In this document: piece after piece, positions 36,165 to 45,429 of the stretch
Layout of the letters: the number at the start of each line of letters is the position of its first letter
How positions within the stretch are numbered: the stretch's first letter is position 1
Assembly (NCBI GenBank): GCA_900551325.1
Contig: URVM01000012.1
Location: 26,036 to 90,035 of the forward strand
Length of the DNA: 64,000 nt
DNA from: an uncultured Eubacteriales bacterium
GTDB taxonomy: Bacteria > Bacillota > Clostridia > Lachnospirales > Cellulosilyticaceae
Direction of reading: 5' to 3'
The notes under the pieces: generated by a model
Told to the model about the DNA's origin: nothing
Databases searched by the model: none
Seen by the model: only the letters and a program-made list of their open reading frames with translations
Program-made: the position numbers and the translations under genes

Positions 36165-36470
36165 TTATTGAGCTCTGTATTTAATAGTTACATCACCAAT
36201 TTGCTTATTCCATGCACCTGGTCCACTAAGTTCTATTTTCAAATAGTTATTGTTGGTGGTAAGTAGAGGAATAGAGGAGTAAACTTTTTGGTACCAACCA
36301 ATGCTGACTAGTTTTCCGGCTGTGCTTACATGAGGAACTAATGTCCAGTTTACTCCGTCACCAGAACTATAGAAGGTTACCCCATCCCACTGTGCGTTGT
36401 GATAGAAAAAGAATGGTATGACTGGTTTAGGGATCCATATGCTGTAGAAAATGATGTTATCATGCCATTA
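36165..36470 (-). pseudogene. C-terminal fragment of an extracellular carbohydrate-active protein
   Basis: On the minus strand a frame open for about 100 codons and ending in a stop at 36165 encodes a beta-rich sequence (FYHNAQWDGVTFYSSGDG, NWTLVPH, SIGWYQKVYS, NNYLKIELSGPGAW) resembling the C-terminal carbohydrate-binding or beta-sandwich part of a secreted glycosidase. There is no start codon with a ribosome binding site and no upstream domains, so it is a remnant. Its upstream end runs into the oppositely oriented fragment at 36417-36557. The exact parent family is uncertain. Confidence 0.5.
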
Positions 36471-36557
36471 TCAAGAGGCGAAATTACACCAGCTGCAGGT
36501 GTAGAAGCTGTTACACCAAAAGTAGAAGCAATTATTAAAGATACTTTAGGTAAGTAA
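36417..36557 (+). pseudogene. C-terminal fragment of an ABC solute-binding protein (probable)
   Basis: A plus-strand frame ending at 36555-36557 encodes a tail (NDVIMPLSRGEITPAAGVEA, then PKVEAIIKDTLGK) that looks like the last 40-45 residues of a sugar-binding protein, with no start or ribosome binding site. It is followed by a terminator at 36612. The junction with the minus-strand fragment lies somewhere within 36400-36470, showing that a deletion or rearrangement joined two unrelated gene ends. Confidence 0.45.
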
Positions 36558-36611
36558 TAATTAAAGGTTGGGGAACTACTTTAAGTTAAGAAACACTTTA
36601 AAGGAATAGCA

Positions 36612-36643
36612 GAAAAGGACTTTCGTAATGAAGGTCCTTTTTT
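36612..36643 (+). terminator. Intrinsic terminator
   Basis: AAAAGGAC pairs with GTCCTTTT with a T6 tail, downstream of the gene fragment. It was probably the terminator of the lost operon. Confidence 0.75.
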
Positions 36644-36753
36644 ACTAAGAAAATAGAAAGGATAGTATAATTATGTTAATATATAAGTTGAAATAATTTT
36701 AATTAAAAATTAAATTATATATTTATATGTATTATTGAAATGAGGAGAAGGAA

Positions 36754-38235
36754 ATGAAGAAAGCAGATTTAAAGCATTATTATGGAGATTTGCATACGCA
36801 CACAGGATTTTCAGATGGAAGGGGAACACCAAAAGAAGCCTTTGAAGAAGCAAAAAGAAGTAAGATGGGGGATTTTTTAGCTATTTCTGATCATGAAGGA
36901 TCTGTTACTAATGAAAAGTGGCAAGAAACGTTAAGAGCTGCCCATGATATAACAGATGAGACCTTTGTAGGCATTGCTTCTTATGAATCAGGTTATAGTG
37001 AAGAATATATAGATGAAGATGGTGTGCCAGTAGTCAATGGAGGAGAGCTGAATGTACTTGGAACAGATTACTTATTAGTAGAAGCAGGCTATCCTACAGT
37101 ATTTCATGATTTTCATAGTAAGCTAGCAAGTTATAAGGGGGCTATTGCTTTTTACAATCATCCACAAGAGGCTAGCTGGCCAACAGATAAAATTTGGAAT
37201 GCTTATAATGATTTTGAACATTATAATGAAGAAACAGATTCACGTATAGTGGGAGTAGAAACTTCTAATGAGACAAGTGCATATAACCAAATTCATGAAC
37301 TAGTTTATACAACAGCTCTTGATAAAGGTTGGCACTTTGCTCCTTTTGCAACAAGTGATACCCATCATGGCAAATGGCTTAGTGGCTTTGATAATAGAAC
37401 GGTTGTACTGGCACCTTCCCTTACAAGAGAAAATATAATAGAAGCTTTTAAGGCAAGAAGAGTGTATGCCGTAGAAGATAGACACTTTCAAGTGGAATTT
37501 TGGATTAATGATCAAATGATGGGAAGTATACTAGATCCTACAGAAGATACTTACCATATACAAATAGAAGTACTTCATAAAAATTCAGAAGAAGGCCTGC
37601 CTTTTGAAAGGATTGAACTTGTATCAGATGGTGGAGAAGTAGTGGCAGTATATGAAGAAAAGAGCTTCCATATAAAGTGGGAACTTACACTTAAAAGTAA
37701 AGAAGCTAGATATTTCTTTATCCGCGTAGTAAATGAGTCAGGCAAAAGGGCATGGACTACGCCTGTTTGGACTGGAAGAATGCCTGTAGAAGAAAAACTT
37801 TATACTAAGGGGACTAGAATACCTTTTGAACAGATGAATATAGCCTATGTATCTTCCGAGCAAGAAGAAAAAAGAGCTATAGAAATACTAAATCCAGATA
37901 CAACTACATATTGGGAGTCAAAGTGTACAAATGGAGAAATCATTATTGATTTAGGTAAAAGTAAGAAGATTGTAGGTATTGGGTATAGAAAGAACTATAT
38001 TGCTTATGAAGATAGAGTGGCACTAGCTAAGCTGATGGATCACTATGAATATGCTGTGTGTGAAAGTTTAGAAGGCGAGGAAAGGGTTGTAGCTAGAGGA
38101 CGTGTAAGAAATTATGGAAGAGAACATTATAGAGGATTTGAAGGGGTAGAAGGAAGATTTGTAAAGATTAGAGCTATAGATGCTGTTGAAAAAGGAACAG
38201 TAGCCATTGGAAATATTTATATTTATGAAGGGTAA
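36754..38235 (+). CDS. PHP-domain phosphoesterase with C-terminal discoidin-like domain
   Basis: A 493-residue protein. The PHP motifs GDLHTHTGFSDGRGTP, LAISDHEG, FYNHPQEASWP, GVETSNE and ATSDTHHGKW occupy about residues 6-215. A central beta region follows, and the last 120 residues (LNPDTTTYWESKCTNGEIII, then RKNY and the ending GNIYIYEG) look like an F5/8-type C (discoidin, CBM32-like) domain. There is no signal peptide. It lies 14 bp upstream of the DUF4091 gene, so the pair probably acts on the same glycan-derived substrate, which I cannot name. Confidence 0.85.
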   Translation: MKKADLKHYYGDLHTHTGFSDGRGTPKEAFEEAKRSKMGDFLAISDHEGSVTNEKWQETLRAAHDITDETFVGIASYESGYSEEYIDEDGVPVVNGGELNVLGTDYLLVEAGYPTVFHDFHSKLASYKGAIAFYNHPQEASWPTDKIWNAYNDFEHYNEETDSRIVGVETSNETSAYNQIHELVYTTALDKGWHFAPFATSDTHHGKWLSGFDNRTVVLAPSLTRENIIEAFKARRVYAVEDRHFQVEFWINDQMMGSILDPTEDTYHIQIEVLHKNSEEGLPFERIELVSDGGEVVAVYEEKSFHIKWELTLKSKEARYFFIRVVNESGKRAWTTPVWTGRMPVEEKLYTKGTRIPFEQMNIAYVSSEQEEKRAIEILNPDTTTYWESKCTNGEIIIDLGKSKKIVGIGYRKNYIAYEDRVALAKLMDHYEYAVCESLEGEERVVARGRVRNYGREHYRGFEGVEGRFVKIRAIDAVEKGTVAIGNIYIYEG

Positions 38236-38249
38236 AAAGGAGTGTAGTC

Positions 38250-39863
38250 ATGTCTAAATTATTTGAAGTAGGTCTATTTGATGAATTAGAGGGAATTTAT
38301 CCAGATACAGTGGCAAGCACGGGGAAAAAGCTTTATACAGTAAGTGGAGCATCGGGAACTTATGCAGGCGTACACATTGTGATCTCTGGTTTAACAGCAG
38401 GTAAGATGGTAAGCGTAGAGGCTAAAGGGCCTCATGGGAATTACAAATTCTTTGAAATGATAGCTGTACCAGTAGAAGACAATACAGGACTGGTAACAAG
38501 AACAGAACGCTATGATGGCAGGTATAATCCTTATGTAATTCGTAGAGCACCGTTTATGATTTATGAAGTCCTTAGACCTATGCGTAATATAGTGGTAAGC
38601 CAGGGGGATACAGTAGCAATCACTTTTAGAGAGGAAGTAAAAGTAGACCAAGATAGAGAGAACAAATGGGAAATCTATATAACCGTAGATGGAGTAACAC
38701 AAAAGCTTACATTTGTAGTAGAAGCTCATGCCTTTAAGGTTGAGCCAAGTAGCAAAGCCACACATAAGTATATAAACTGGATTAACTTTGACCATATTGC
38801 CAAGTATCATAGGGTAGAAATGTGGTCTTCTAGTTGGAAAGCGATTACGTTAGAATATTTGAAGCTTGCACGCTATGGTAGGCAAAATATTTTATGGCTA
38901 CCAGCCAATAACTATTTTGAACTAGGAAGTGATGGCAAACTAGAACTCAATACTAAGAAATTAGATACCCTGATTGCTTTAGCCGATAAGGCAGGACTTT
39001 ATTGGCTAAATGGAGCAAACTTATGTGGTAGAAAAGATGGAGATTGGTGTGCCACCCAGGCAACTGCCCTTTTTACAGAACGTATTATCCCAGGAGAAGG
39101 CGAAGAAGATTTAAGAGATATGACTACTAAACTCTACGCTTATATTAAGGAAAGAGGGCTAGAAGATAGATGGATTCAAAGCTTCTTTGATGAGCCATTA
39201 GATGAAAGTGCTAGACTATATCAAATAGGTGCAAGAATCATTAGAGAGACTATGCCAGGGATTAAAGTTTTAGATGCCAATAAAGCTACAGGGACCCTAG
39301 TAGGTGCACTTGATATTTGGTGTCCAACCCTAGACCAGTATGAAGCCCACTTAGACTTCTATAAGGAAAGAGTAGAAAAGGGAGATGAAGTATGGGTATA
39401 CACTTGCCTAGAACCTACAGGACCATACCTTAATAGGCTACTAGACATGGAAAGGCTAAGACCTGTACTCATTGAATGGGTAAATAGTCTTTATCCTGTT
39501 ACAGGCTTCTTGCACTGGGGAGGTAACTGGTTCGCAGTAGATCCATACAAACAATCTTGTATATGTATGGGCCAAGAATCCTATACAAACTTTAACATTA
39601 ACTACAGTGCCCAACTTCCAGCAGGAGACTGCGGTATCATCTACCCAGGAGACTTTATAGGCTTATCCACTACAAGACTAGAAGCACACCGCATAGGCTT
39701 TGAAGACTTATATATGATAGAAAAGATTAAAGAAAAAGATGTAGCTAAAGCTAGAGAAATCGTAGAGAAGCTAGCAAGAAGTTATAAAGACTACGAAACA
39801 GATATTGACCTTTATAGAAAAGTTAAGAAACTACTCATTGAAGAAGTAAAACAGCTTGCATGA
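38250..39863 (+). CDS. DUF4091 glycoside hydrolase-like protein
   Basis: A 537-residue protein. The C-terminal half has DUF4091 features: WIQSFFDEPLDE, DIWCPTLDQYEAH, VWVYTCLEPTGPYLNRLLD, GFLHWGGNWF and the tail GLSTTRLEAHRIGFEDLYM. DUF4091 proteins have a TIM-barrel-like core and are often found in polysaccharide-degradation loci. The N-terminal part is beta-rich. It has no signal peptide. It is co-transcribed with the PHP gene. Whether it is an active hydrolase and on what substrate is not shown by the sequence. Confidence 0.85.
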   Translation: MSKLFEVGLFDELEGIYPDTVASTGKKLYTVSGASGTYAGVHIVISGLTAGKMVSVEAKGPHGNYKFFEMIAVPVEDNTGLVTRTERYDGRYNPYVIRRAPFMIYEVLRPMRNIVVSQGDTVAITFREEVKVDQDRENKWEIYITVDGVTQKLTFVVEAHAFKVEPSSKATHKYINWINFDHIAKYHRVEMWSSSWKAITLEYLKLARYGRQNILWLPANNYFELGSDGKLELNTKKLDTLIALADKAGLYWLNGANLCGRKDGDWCATQATALFTERIIPGEGEEDLRDMTTKLYAYIKERGLEDRWIQSFFDEPLDESARLYQIGARIIRETMPGIKVLDANKATGTLVGALDIWCPTLDQYEAHLDFYKERVEKGDEVWVYTCLEPTGPYLNRLLDMERLRPVLIEWVNSLYPVTGFLHWGGNWFAVDPYKQSCICMGQESYTNFNINYSAQLPAGDCGIIYPGDFIGLSTTRLEAHRIGFEDLYMIEKIKEKDVAKAREIVEKLARSYKDYETDIDLYRKVKKLLIEEVKQLA

Positions 39864-40038
39864 GTAAATAGCTTGTATAAGTAAATAGCATTTCACATTG
39901 AATAATGTTTTGTAAAGAGTGTTATTCAGCAATTATATAATATCTAATAAGTAGGTATTACTATATAAATAAAAATTATATAAGTAGAATGTCTTATACA
40001 AGCAAAATAGATAAGAGGAATATAGTTTTTAAAACAAC

Positions 40039-40092
40039 AAAAGTTCTATGAATCTAGTGTAAAATCTCTAGCTTCATAGAACTTTTATTTTG
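40039..40092 (+). terminator. Intrinsic terminator
   Basis: AAAAGTTCTATGAA pairs with TTCATAGAACTTTT, about 175 bp after the DUF4091 gene. The stretch 39864-40038 holds only AT-rich sequence. Confidence 0.75.
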
Positions 40093-40148
40093 TAAAGCAT
40101 ATAGGCTGATTATAGGATAGCCTCTTTTAAAGCTATTAAAACTTAATA

Positions 40149-40703
40149 TTAAAGAAGTGCTTCATCATACATAGCACGAGAGCCGCCGATAAACTTAGGT
40201 CTTGTACGTGCAGCAAGTAAAATGGCATTTCCAATATGGTCTAGGCTAAGACGAATAGGTACAGCTACCTTTTTAAGGTGCATACCGATAAGGGTGCCAC
40301 CAATGTCGAGGCCTGCATCTGCTTGAATATACTCTACAGCAATAGGATCTGTGAAGGTATGATAAGCAGTTGTAGCAAAAGATCCTCCAGCTTTAGGTTG
40401 TGGCACTACATTGACTTGTTCAGCAAAAGGAAGTGCTGTGCGTTCTACAATAATAGCACGATTTAAGTGTTCACAGCACTGAGCAGCCATATAAATATTT
40501 TGCCTAGAAAAGACTTCATAAAGTCCTTTAAAAGTAGCCTCTGCAATTTCAGGGCTAGAATGAGTACCAATAAGGTCTCCACCTATTTCACTTGAAGAAC
40601 AGCCGATAACTACAATTTGACCTGATTGAAGATTTGCTTTTTCTATGAGATCAAGAGCAGCTTGTCTTGCTTGTTCATATATAGTTTGTAATGAAATTTC
40701 CAT
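40149..40703 (-). CDS. UPF0340 / YwlG family protein
   Basis: A 184-residue protein matching the YwlG (TIGR01440) family along its length: GQIVVIGCSSSEIGGDLIGTHSS-type start, AAQCCEHLNRAIIVE, VPQPKAGGSFAT and DAGLDIGGTLIGMHLK. Function is unknown. In Bacillus it lies near cell-wall and nucleotide genes, but no such context exists here. The ATG follows AAGGAG on the minus strand and it appears monocistronic. Confidence 0.93.
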   Translation of the reverse strand: MEISLQTIYEQARQAALDLIEKANLQSGQIVVIGCSSSEIGGDLIGTHSSPEIAEATFKGLYEVFSRQNIYMAAQCCEHLNRAIIVERTALPFAEQVNVVPQPKAGGSFATTAYHTFTDPIAVEYIQADAGLDIGGTLIGMHLKKVAVPIRLSLDHIGNAILLAARTRPKFIGGSRAMYDEALL

Positions 40704-40807
40704 TGTATAGTACTCCTTAATAGATTGACTTAATTTTATATTTTATTATAACTTAAGTGGTCAAAAAGGAGAAGAATAATTGTTTATTAATATATTTTAA
40801 TATACTT

Positions 40808-41257
40808 TTAGAGTGTTTGCATAAGCTCTAAAATAATGCCGTCAGGGTCTTTAAAATAGACGGCTTTGCTTTTGCCAAATCCAGAACTAGTATAGTCAAA
40901 AGTCTGAGGTTTTGAAAGAAATTCGACTCCTTTTTGAAGCAGTCGTTCATATTCTTTTTCAATATCATCTGTTGCAAAGCATACTTCGGAGATAGAAGTT
41001 TTAAATAAGCTAGGATGCGTATGTCCATCAGTAGATGAAAATTGAAGCAGTTCAATGGGAGGTGCAAATAAATGGGTACTTCCATTTAAATATGCAATTC
41101 TTACATGACAGCCTTTTTGAGCAAATAGAAGATCTGTTTCAGGGCCTTCCATTAAAAGTTCACCTTCAAACTTAAGTCCAAGAATATCCCGGTAAAATGA
41201 GATGGAGCGCTCTATATCACTTACAGTTATACCCACATGCATAATATATGAAATCAT
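40808..41257 (-). CDS. VOC-family protein (glyoxalase/dioxygenase fold)
   Basis: A 149-residue VOC protein. It starts MHVGITVSDIERSISFYRDILGLKF and ends KAVYFKDPDGIILELMQ, the classic paired beta-alpha-beta modules with metal-ligand positions (His near residue 7, Glu in ELMQ). Candidate activities are glyoxalase-like or lyase reactions; the substrate cannot be told. The minus-strand ATG follows AGGAGG. Confidence 0.88.
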   Translation of the reverse strand: MISYIMHVGITVSDIERSISFYRDILGLKFEGELLMEGPETDLLFAQKGCHVRIAYLNGSTHLFAPPIELLQFSSTDGHTHPSLFKTSISEVCFATDDIEKEYERLLQKGVEFLSKPQTFDYTSSGFGKSKAVYFKDPDGIILELMQTL

Positions 41258-41373
41258 AAAAACCTCCTACTAGTTTTTAATAATAAACCTTTTAATTATA
41301 GAAGAGACTCTTTTAAAAATCAGGTAAAAATATAATGATAGTATAACCTGTGCTTATAGTTTTATAGGTATTT

Positions 41374-42003
41374 TTATAAATCATATTTATATAAGAATAC
41401 ATCTAGTGAATTATTGAGTGAATTAAAATATATCTTTTTCTCACCAATACGTTTAAAGTTTTGACTATCATAAAAACCATAGTTACATCTAGAATCAGTA
41501 TATAAATAGAGGGACTTTACATCCATACTATGCATATAGTCAAATACATGAGCAACTAATGCCTTTCCTACCCCTAGGCCTCTACATTCCTTTGAGACAA
41601 TAAATAGTTGTATAGCTCCCTGAAAATAGGATTCTTTACCAGCAATAATTTCTTTATAAGTTTCTGTGAGCTTAGAAAATTCTTTTAGTACCTTTCTAGC
41701 TTCTTTCTTAGTAAAAGCAATCTTTATTATATTTAAAAAATAGTCTAACCTATCACGAGTATTTCCTACGTGATGCTTATCTACATTAGCCTTACCTAAT
41801 ATAATTCCAATAACTTTATCATCCTTTACTGCAACTTTGCTAAATGAACTATCGCAGATACATCCGTATAGATAAAGTGTTAAAATACGATCTAAAAGCT
41901 TTTCGGACTTAATAAACTCACGAAAGCCAAAGGCCTCACATATAAGTTCTTTAATAGAATTGTAGTCTTCTTTTACTAATTTTCTATATATTACTTGTGA
42001 CAT
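41374..42003 (-). CDS. GNAT-family N-acetyltransferase
   Basis: A 209-residue GNAT enzyme. The acetyl-CoA site is visible as VSKECRGLGVGKALVAHVFDYM, with the later LYTDSRCNYGFYDSQNFKRIGEK segment typical of GNAT strand 6-7. The acceptor is unknown. I use the ATG at 42003 giving MSQVIYRKLV; a TTG two codons earlier is possible. It is divergent from a MerR regulator at 42124 with about 120 bp between, so the latter may control it. Confidence 0.87.
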   Translation of the reverse strand: MSQVIYRKLVKEDYNSIKELICEAFGFREFIKSEKLLDRILTLYLYGCICDSSFSKVAVKDDKVIGIILGKANVDKHHVGNTRDRLDYFLNIIKIAFTKKEARKVLKEFSKLTETYKEIIAGKESYFQGAIQLFIVSKECRGLGVGKALVAHVFDYMHSMDVKSLYLYTDSRCNYGFYDSQNFKRIGEKKIYFNSLNNSLDVFLYKYDL

Positions 42004-42123
42004 AATCAATCAATCCTTTCAATAATAAATGTTTAGTTAGTTGTTTTTAAAGTATAATAAGATTAATCTATCCCCTAAGGGGAGAGTCAAGTGCGTTTAT
42101 AGTTATAAAGGAGAAATTTTAAA

Positions 42124-42936
42124 ATGGAAAATTTATATTCAATAGGAGAAGTATCAAAAATAAAAGGGATAACAATTAAGGCTTTAAGGTACTATCATAA
42201 AATGGGTATACTTGAGCCAAGTTATATTGATGAGAGTAGTGGATATAGATACTATTCAATTGAACAATTTATTTATATAGATATTATAAAAGTATGTAGA
42301 GCATTAGGAACAAGTATAGAAGAACTTCAAAAAATATTTAAAAAGTGTGATACAGATACATTACTAGAGTTTCTACAAAAGAAGAAAGTAGAAGCACAAG
42401 AAGCCATTATTAAGATGCAAGAAATTGTAGAAAATATAGATGAATTAAATGAGGGTATAAAGCGTTCAAAAGAAGCAGTATGTAATGATGAAATAAAGAT
42501 ACAGCATTTTAATAAAAGGTATATAGTTGTAAGTGAGTGTAAGGAAATAGGTGATTTAAAAGAATTACTATATTATTCTGACTTAGATAAAATAATTGAA
42601 GAGAACCAAATAAAAGTAAATATGGATAGAGGTATTATATACAATATAAAAATAGATGGAACTGCAGAGCCTGTTTTTGTCTTTAATGGAATTATAGAAA
42701 ATACTAATATAGATGATAAGTGTTTAATACAAGTTTTACCTGAAGGGGAGTATTTAGTACTATCCTATAAAAAAGAGAATGAAGCAGAAAGTTTTAAGAA
42801 GTTACTGGCCTATATACAAAAACATAATTTACAGATAGAGAGCTTATTAGAGTTAGAGCTTTGTAATGATTTGTTTAATATTGATAAGGAGTCTTATAGT
42901 TGTCAAATACAAATCTTACTAAATGGCAGCGATTGA
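42124..42936 (+). CDS. MerR-family regulator with GyrI-like effector domain
   Basis: A 270-residue BmrR-type regulator. The winged helix-turn-helix (YSIGEVSKIKGITIKALRYY, then GYRYYSIEQF) fills residues 5-70, a coiled-coil dimer helix about 80-120, and a C-terminal effector-binding domain (about 125-270) resembling GyrI-like ligand domains. Such proteins sense hydrophobic drugs or other small molecules. It is divergent from the GNAT gene, and its 3' end overlaps the predicted blaI promoter. Confidence 0.88.
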   Translation: MENLYSIGEVSKIKGITIKALRYYHKMGILEPSYIDESSGYRYYSIEQFIYIDIIKVCRALGTSIEELQKIFKKCDTDTLLEFLQKKKVEAQEAIIKMQEIVENIDELNEGIKRSKEAVCNDEIKIQHFNKRYIVVSECKEIGDLKELLYYSDLDKIIEENQIKVNMDRGIIYNIKIDGTAEPVFVFNGIIENTNIDDKCLIQVLPEGEYLVLSYKKENEAESFKKLLAYIQKHNLQIESLLELELCNDLFNIDKESYSCQIQILLNGSD

Positions 42937-42960
42937 CCAGATTTGATAATATGTTAAAAT
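42933..42960 (+). promoter_or_regulatory. blaI-blaR1 promoter
   Basis: TTGACC at 42933 and TAAAAT at 42955 are 16 bp apart, with the -35 inside the last codons of the MerR gene. The start site would be near 42967, directly at the Bla-type operator. Confidence 0.6.
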
Positions 42961-42967
42961 ATAGTGA

Positions 42968-42979
42968 TTACACATGTAA
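42968..42979. promoter_or_regulatory. BlaI operator 1
   Basis: TTACACATGTAA contains TACA-CA-TGTA, the BlaI/MecI operator consensus TACANNTGTA. It lies at the predicted start of transcription of blaI, 18 bp before its ATG, so the repressor should autoregulate. Confidence 0.85.
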
Positions 42980-42996
42980 GAATTAGGAGGGATAAG

Positions 42997-43383
42997 ATGA
43001 GTAATTTACCGACTATTTCAGAAGCAGAATATGAGGTTATGAAAATAGTTTGGGCGAGTGCACCTATTAGTACAAATGAAGTGGTTGAAAGATTGGTAGA
43101 TACAACAACTTGGACACCAAAAACAATTCAGTCACTTCTTGGTCGATTAGTTAAAAAAGGTGTTTTAGCTTATGAGAAAAATGGTAGAGTATTTGTATAT
43201 ACCCCATTAGTAAAAGAAGAAGAGTATCTAGAAAAAGAAAGTAATACTTTTCTAAAGAAATTTTATAATGGTGCACTGAGTTCCATGGTAGTAAACTTCT
43301 TAAAGCAAGATAAATTAAGTAAAGATGATATACAAGAGCTTAAACAGATTTTAGAAGAAAGGTTAGGGGAGGGAGGAAAATAG
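42997..43383 (+). CDS. blaI: BlaI/MecI-family transcriptional repressor
   Basis: A 128-residue winged-helix repressor. PTISEAEYEVMKIVWASAPISTNEVVERL and WTPKTIQSLLGRLVKKG are the DNA-binding helices of the BlaI/MecI family, and the C-terminal FLKKFYNGALSSMVVNFL helices dimerise. The ATG at 42997 follows AGGAGGG; an upstream in-frame GTG at 42964 precedes the operator and is not used. BlaR1 follows after one base. Three cognate operators are found in the window, upstream of blaI and of the first PBP gene. It is expected to be cleaved or released after beta-lactam binding to BlaR1. Confidence 0.93.
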   Translation: MSNLPTISEAEYEVMKIVWASAPISTNEVVERLVDTTTWTPKTIQSLLGRLVKKGVLAYEKNGRVFVYTPLVKEEEYLEKESNTFLKKFYNGALSSMVVNFLKQDKLSKDDIQELKQILEERLGEGGK

Positions 43384-43384
43384 T

Positions 43385-45181
43385 ATGGAGCATATGTTCT
43401 TTTTACGTTTTCTAATAAGTTCCCTCATTGTATCTGGACTAACCTTAGTCATTATAGCAGTGAAGAAGATAGGCAATAAGCATATATCAGTGAAATGGCA
43501 ATATAATATTTGGATGATATTTATGGTCATGCTTATTATTCCTTTTTTACCCCAAGAGCTTTTTAGTCTTGCTGATGTAAAAGGTTGGGGAATGGGAGCT
43601 GCTTTCTTACAAGAAAATAGTGGAAATACTATTCAAGCTTTAAACCAAGTAGGAACACAAGTTTTAGACCATGACAAGGAGATACAGGATTTAGCACTTT
43701 CTGTTAATCCATCTATGGTAGATACTTTAAATCAAGTTTTAGGAAAAGTCTGGGTGATAGGTATGATTGGCTATGCTGGAATGATCATATTGGGCCAGCA
43801 TAAGCTATACAAGATTAGAAAATCTATGACTTTCTTAGATAAAGAAGAAGTATATGAACTATTTGAAGGTTGCAAGGCAAGATTAAATATAAAAAAAGCT
43901 ATTATTCTTAGTCAGTCTCATTTAGTGGATACGCCTATTGCCTTTGGTGCGTTTAAAACTTATATTGTGCTACCGGCAAAAACAATAGAACAGTTATCCT
44001 TAGAGGATTTAAAGTATATTCTACTACATGAGTTAGCTCATTATAAAAATAAAGATATTGTAATGAATTATGTCATGTGTTTCTTCCAAATGATACACTG
44101 GTTTAATCCTTTAGTTTATCTAGGTTTTAAAAAGATGAGAACAGACAGGGAGATTGCCTGTGATAATAGGGTATTAAAGTTACTGGATAAACGTCATTAC
44201 ATTCAATATGGCAGAACGATTATCAACTTTGCTGAGATTGTTTCTAGTGTTGTACCACTTCATATGACTACAAGTATAGGTGGTTCTAAAACTCAAATAA
44301 AAACACGTATTGAAAAAATAGCTGAGTTTAAAAGGGAAACAAAAATAATGAAGCTTAAAAGCCTAATGATATTTGGATTAATTGGGACAGTCATCTTTAG
44401 TCAAGCCCCTTTAATGTCAGTTATGGCCTATGAAAATAATTCTTATGCTATGGAAGAAAAACAAGTGACCTATGAAGATTTAAGTGCTTACTTTAAGGGA
44501 TTTGAAGGAAGTTTTGTCCTATATGATTTAGAAGCTGATCAGTATAGTATTTATAATAAAGCACAAAGTATGAAGCGTGTTTCACCGAATTCAACTTATA
44601 AAATATATAGTGGATTAATCGGTCTTGAAGAAGGGATTATAAGGGCACAGGATTCAGCACTTAAATGGGATGGAGAAATCTATCCTTTTGAAGCTTGGAA
44701 CCAAGATCAAGATTTAGATTCAGCTATGGGACAATCAGTTAACTGGTATTTTCAAAGCCTAGATAAAGCAGTGGGCGTAGAAAAGCTCCAGTATTATTTT
44801 GATAAGATAGGTTATGGAAATAGGAATTTATCAGGGGGTGTATCTAATTATTGGATGGAATCTTCACTAGCCATATCTCCTGTAGAACAAGTAGAGTTGC
44901 TTAAAGCCTTTTATACAGAGGAGTTAATGTTTAAGAAGGAACATATAGATTTCATTAAAGAAACACTTCGGCTATCAAGAAAAGGTGAAGCAGTCCTTTC
45001 AGGTAAAACTGGAACGGGTATGGTAGAAGGCAAAAGTATAAATGGTTGGTTTATAGGTTATGTTGAACGAGAAGGAAAAACTTTCTTCTTTGCAACACAA
45101 ATTCAAGGTAAAGATGATGCCAAGGGAAATGTTGCTAAAGAGATTACCCTTTCAATCTTAAAAGATAAAGATATCTATTAA
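43385..45181 (+). CDS. blaR1: BlaR1/MecR1-type beta-lactam sensor-transducer
   Basis: A 598-residue membrane sensor. N-terminal membrane helices (about 6-26 and 40-58) and a helix at about 122-138 flank an M56 zinc-protease domain with HELAH at 215-219 and the downstream EIACD. After the last helix (about 327-347) comes an extracellular penicillin-binding sensor domain with acylatable Ser403 in STYK (403-406), a YGN motif (IGYGNRNLSGG) and KTGTG. This is the full BlaR1 architecture: beta-lactam acylates the sensor, the protease is activated and BlaI repression is lifted. No separate class A beta-lactamase is encoded here; the targets seem to be PBPs. Confidence 0.93.
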   Translation: MEHMFFLRFLISSLIVSGLTLVIIAVKKIGNKHISVKWQYNIWMIFMVMLIIPFLPQELFSLADVKGWGMGAAFLQENSGNTIQALNQVGTQVLDHDKEIQDLALSVNPSMVDTLNQVLGKVWVIGMIGYAGMIILGQHKLYKIRKSMTFLDKEEVYELFEGCKARLNIKKAIILSQSHLVDTPIAFGAFKTYIVLPAKTIEQLSLEDLKYILLHELAHYKNKDIVMNYVMCFFQMIHWFNPLVYLGFKKMRTDREIACDNRVLKLLDKRHYIQYGRTIINFAEIVSSVVPLHMTTSIGGSKTQIKTRIEKIAEFKRETKIMKLKSLMIFGLIGTVIFSQAPLMSVMAYENNSYAMEEKQVTYEDLSAYFKGFEGSFVLYDLEADQYSIYNKAQSMKRVSPNSTYKIYSGLIGLEEGIIRAQDSALKWDGEIYPFEAWNQDQDLDSAMGQSVNWYFQSLDKAVGVEKLQYYFDKIGYGNRNLSGGVSNYWMESSLAISPVEQVELLKAFYTEELMFKKEHIDFIKETLRLSRKGEAVLSGKTGTGMVEGKSINGWFIGYVEREGKTFFFATQIQGKDDAKGNVAKEITLSILKDKDIY

Positions 45182-45347
45182 AGAAAACAAAAAGAGGATA
45201 CTATATTTTTAAAAGGGAAGCAGGGGCAATATGATGTGTGCAAGTATCCTTTTGCTATGTATATAGTAGGAATTGAAGAAGCTCTTTAAAAAATAATAAG
45301 AATTTGTTGATTGGTAAAAATTTCATAAAATAGTAAAGCTAGAAAAA

Positions 45348-45380
45348 GTAAGTACTCCCTATGAGTGCTTACTTTTTTAT
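45348..45380 (+). terminator. Intrinsic terminator
   Basis: AGTAAGTACTC pairs with GAGTGCTTACT with a T-run. It separates blaR1 from the PBP operon, which has its own promoter. Confidence 0.8.
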
Positions 45381-45390
45381 TTTATTCTAC

Positions 45391-45419
45391 TTGACTTTTA
45401 AATCTTACATATGTAATAT
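45391..45419 (+). promoter_or_regulatory. Promoter of the PBP operon, overlapped by a BlaI operator
   Basis: TTGACT at 45391 and TAATAT at 45414 are 17 bp apart. The first operator (45405-45416) covers the spacer and the start of the -10, so bound BlaI would block RNA polymerase. Confidence 0.75.
45405..45416. promoter_or_regulatory. BlaI operator 2
   Basis: TTACATATGTAA is a perfect palindrome with TACA-TA-TGTA, overlapping the PBP promoter spacer and -10. Confidence 0.88.
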
Positions 45420-45429
45420 TAACTAAAGA

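Noticed and set aside
43385..45181. Class D beta-lactamase as the function of the blaR1-like gene
   Set aside because: The C-terminal domain has the STYK and KTG motifs, but it is fused to membrane helices and an M56 protease with HELAH, which is the sensor architecture.
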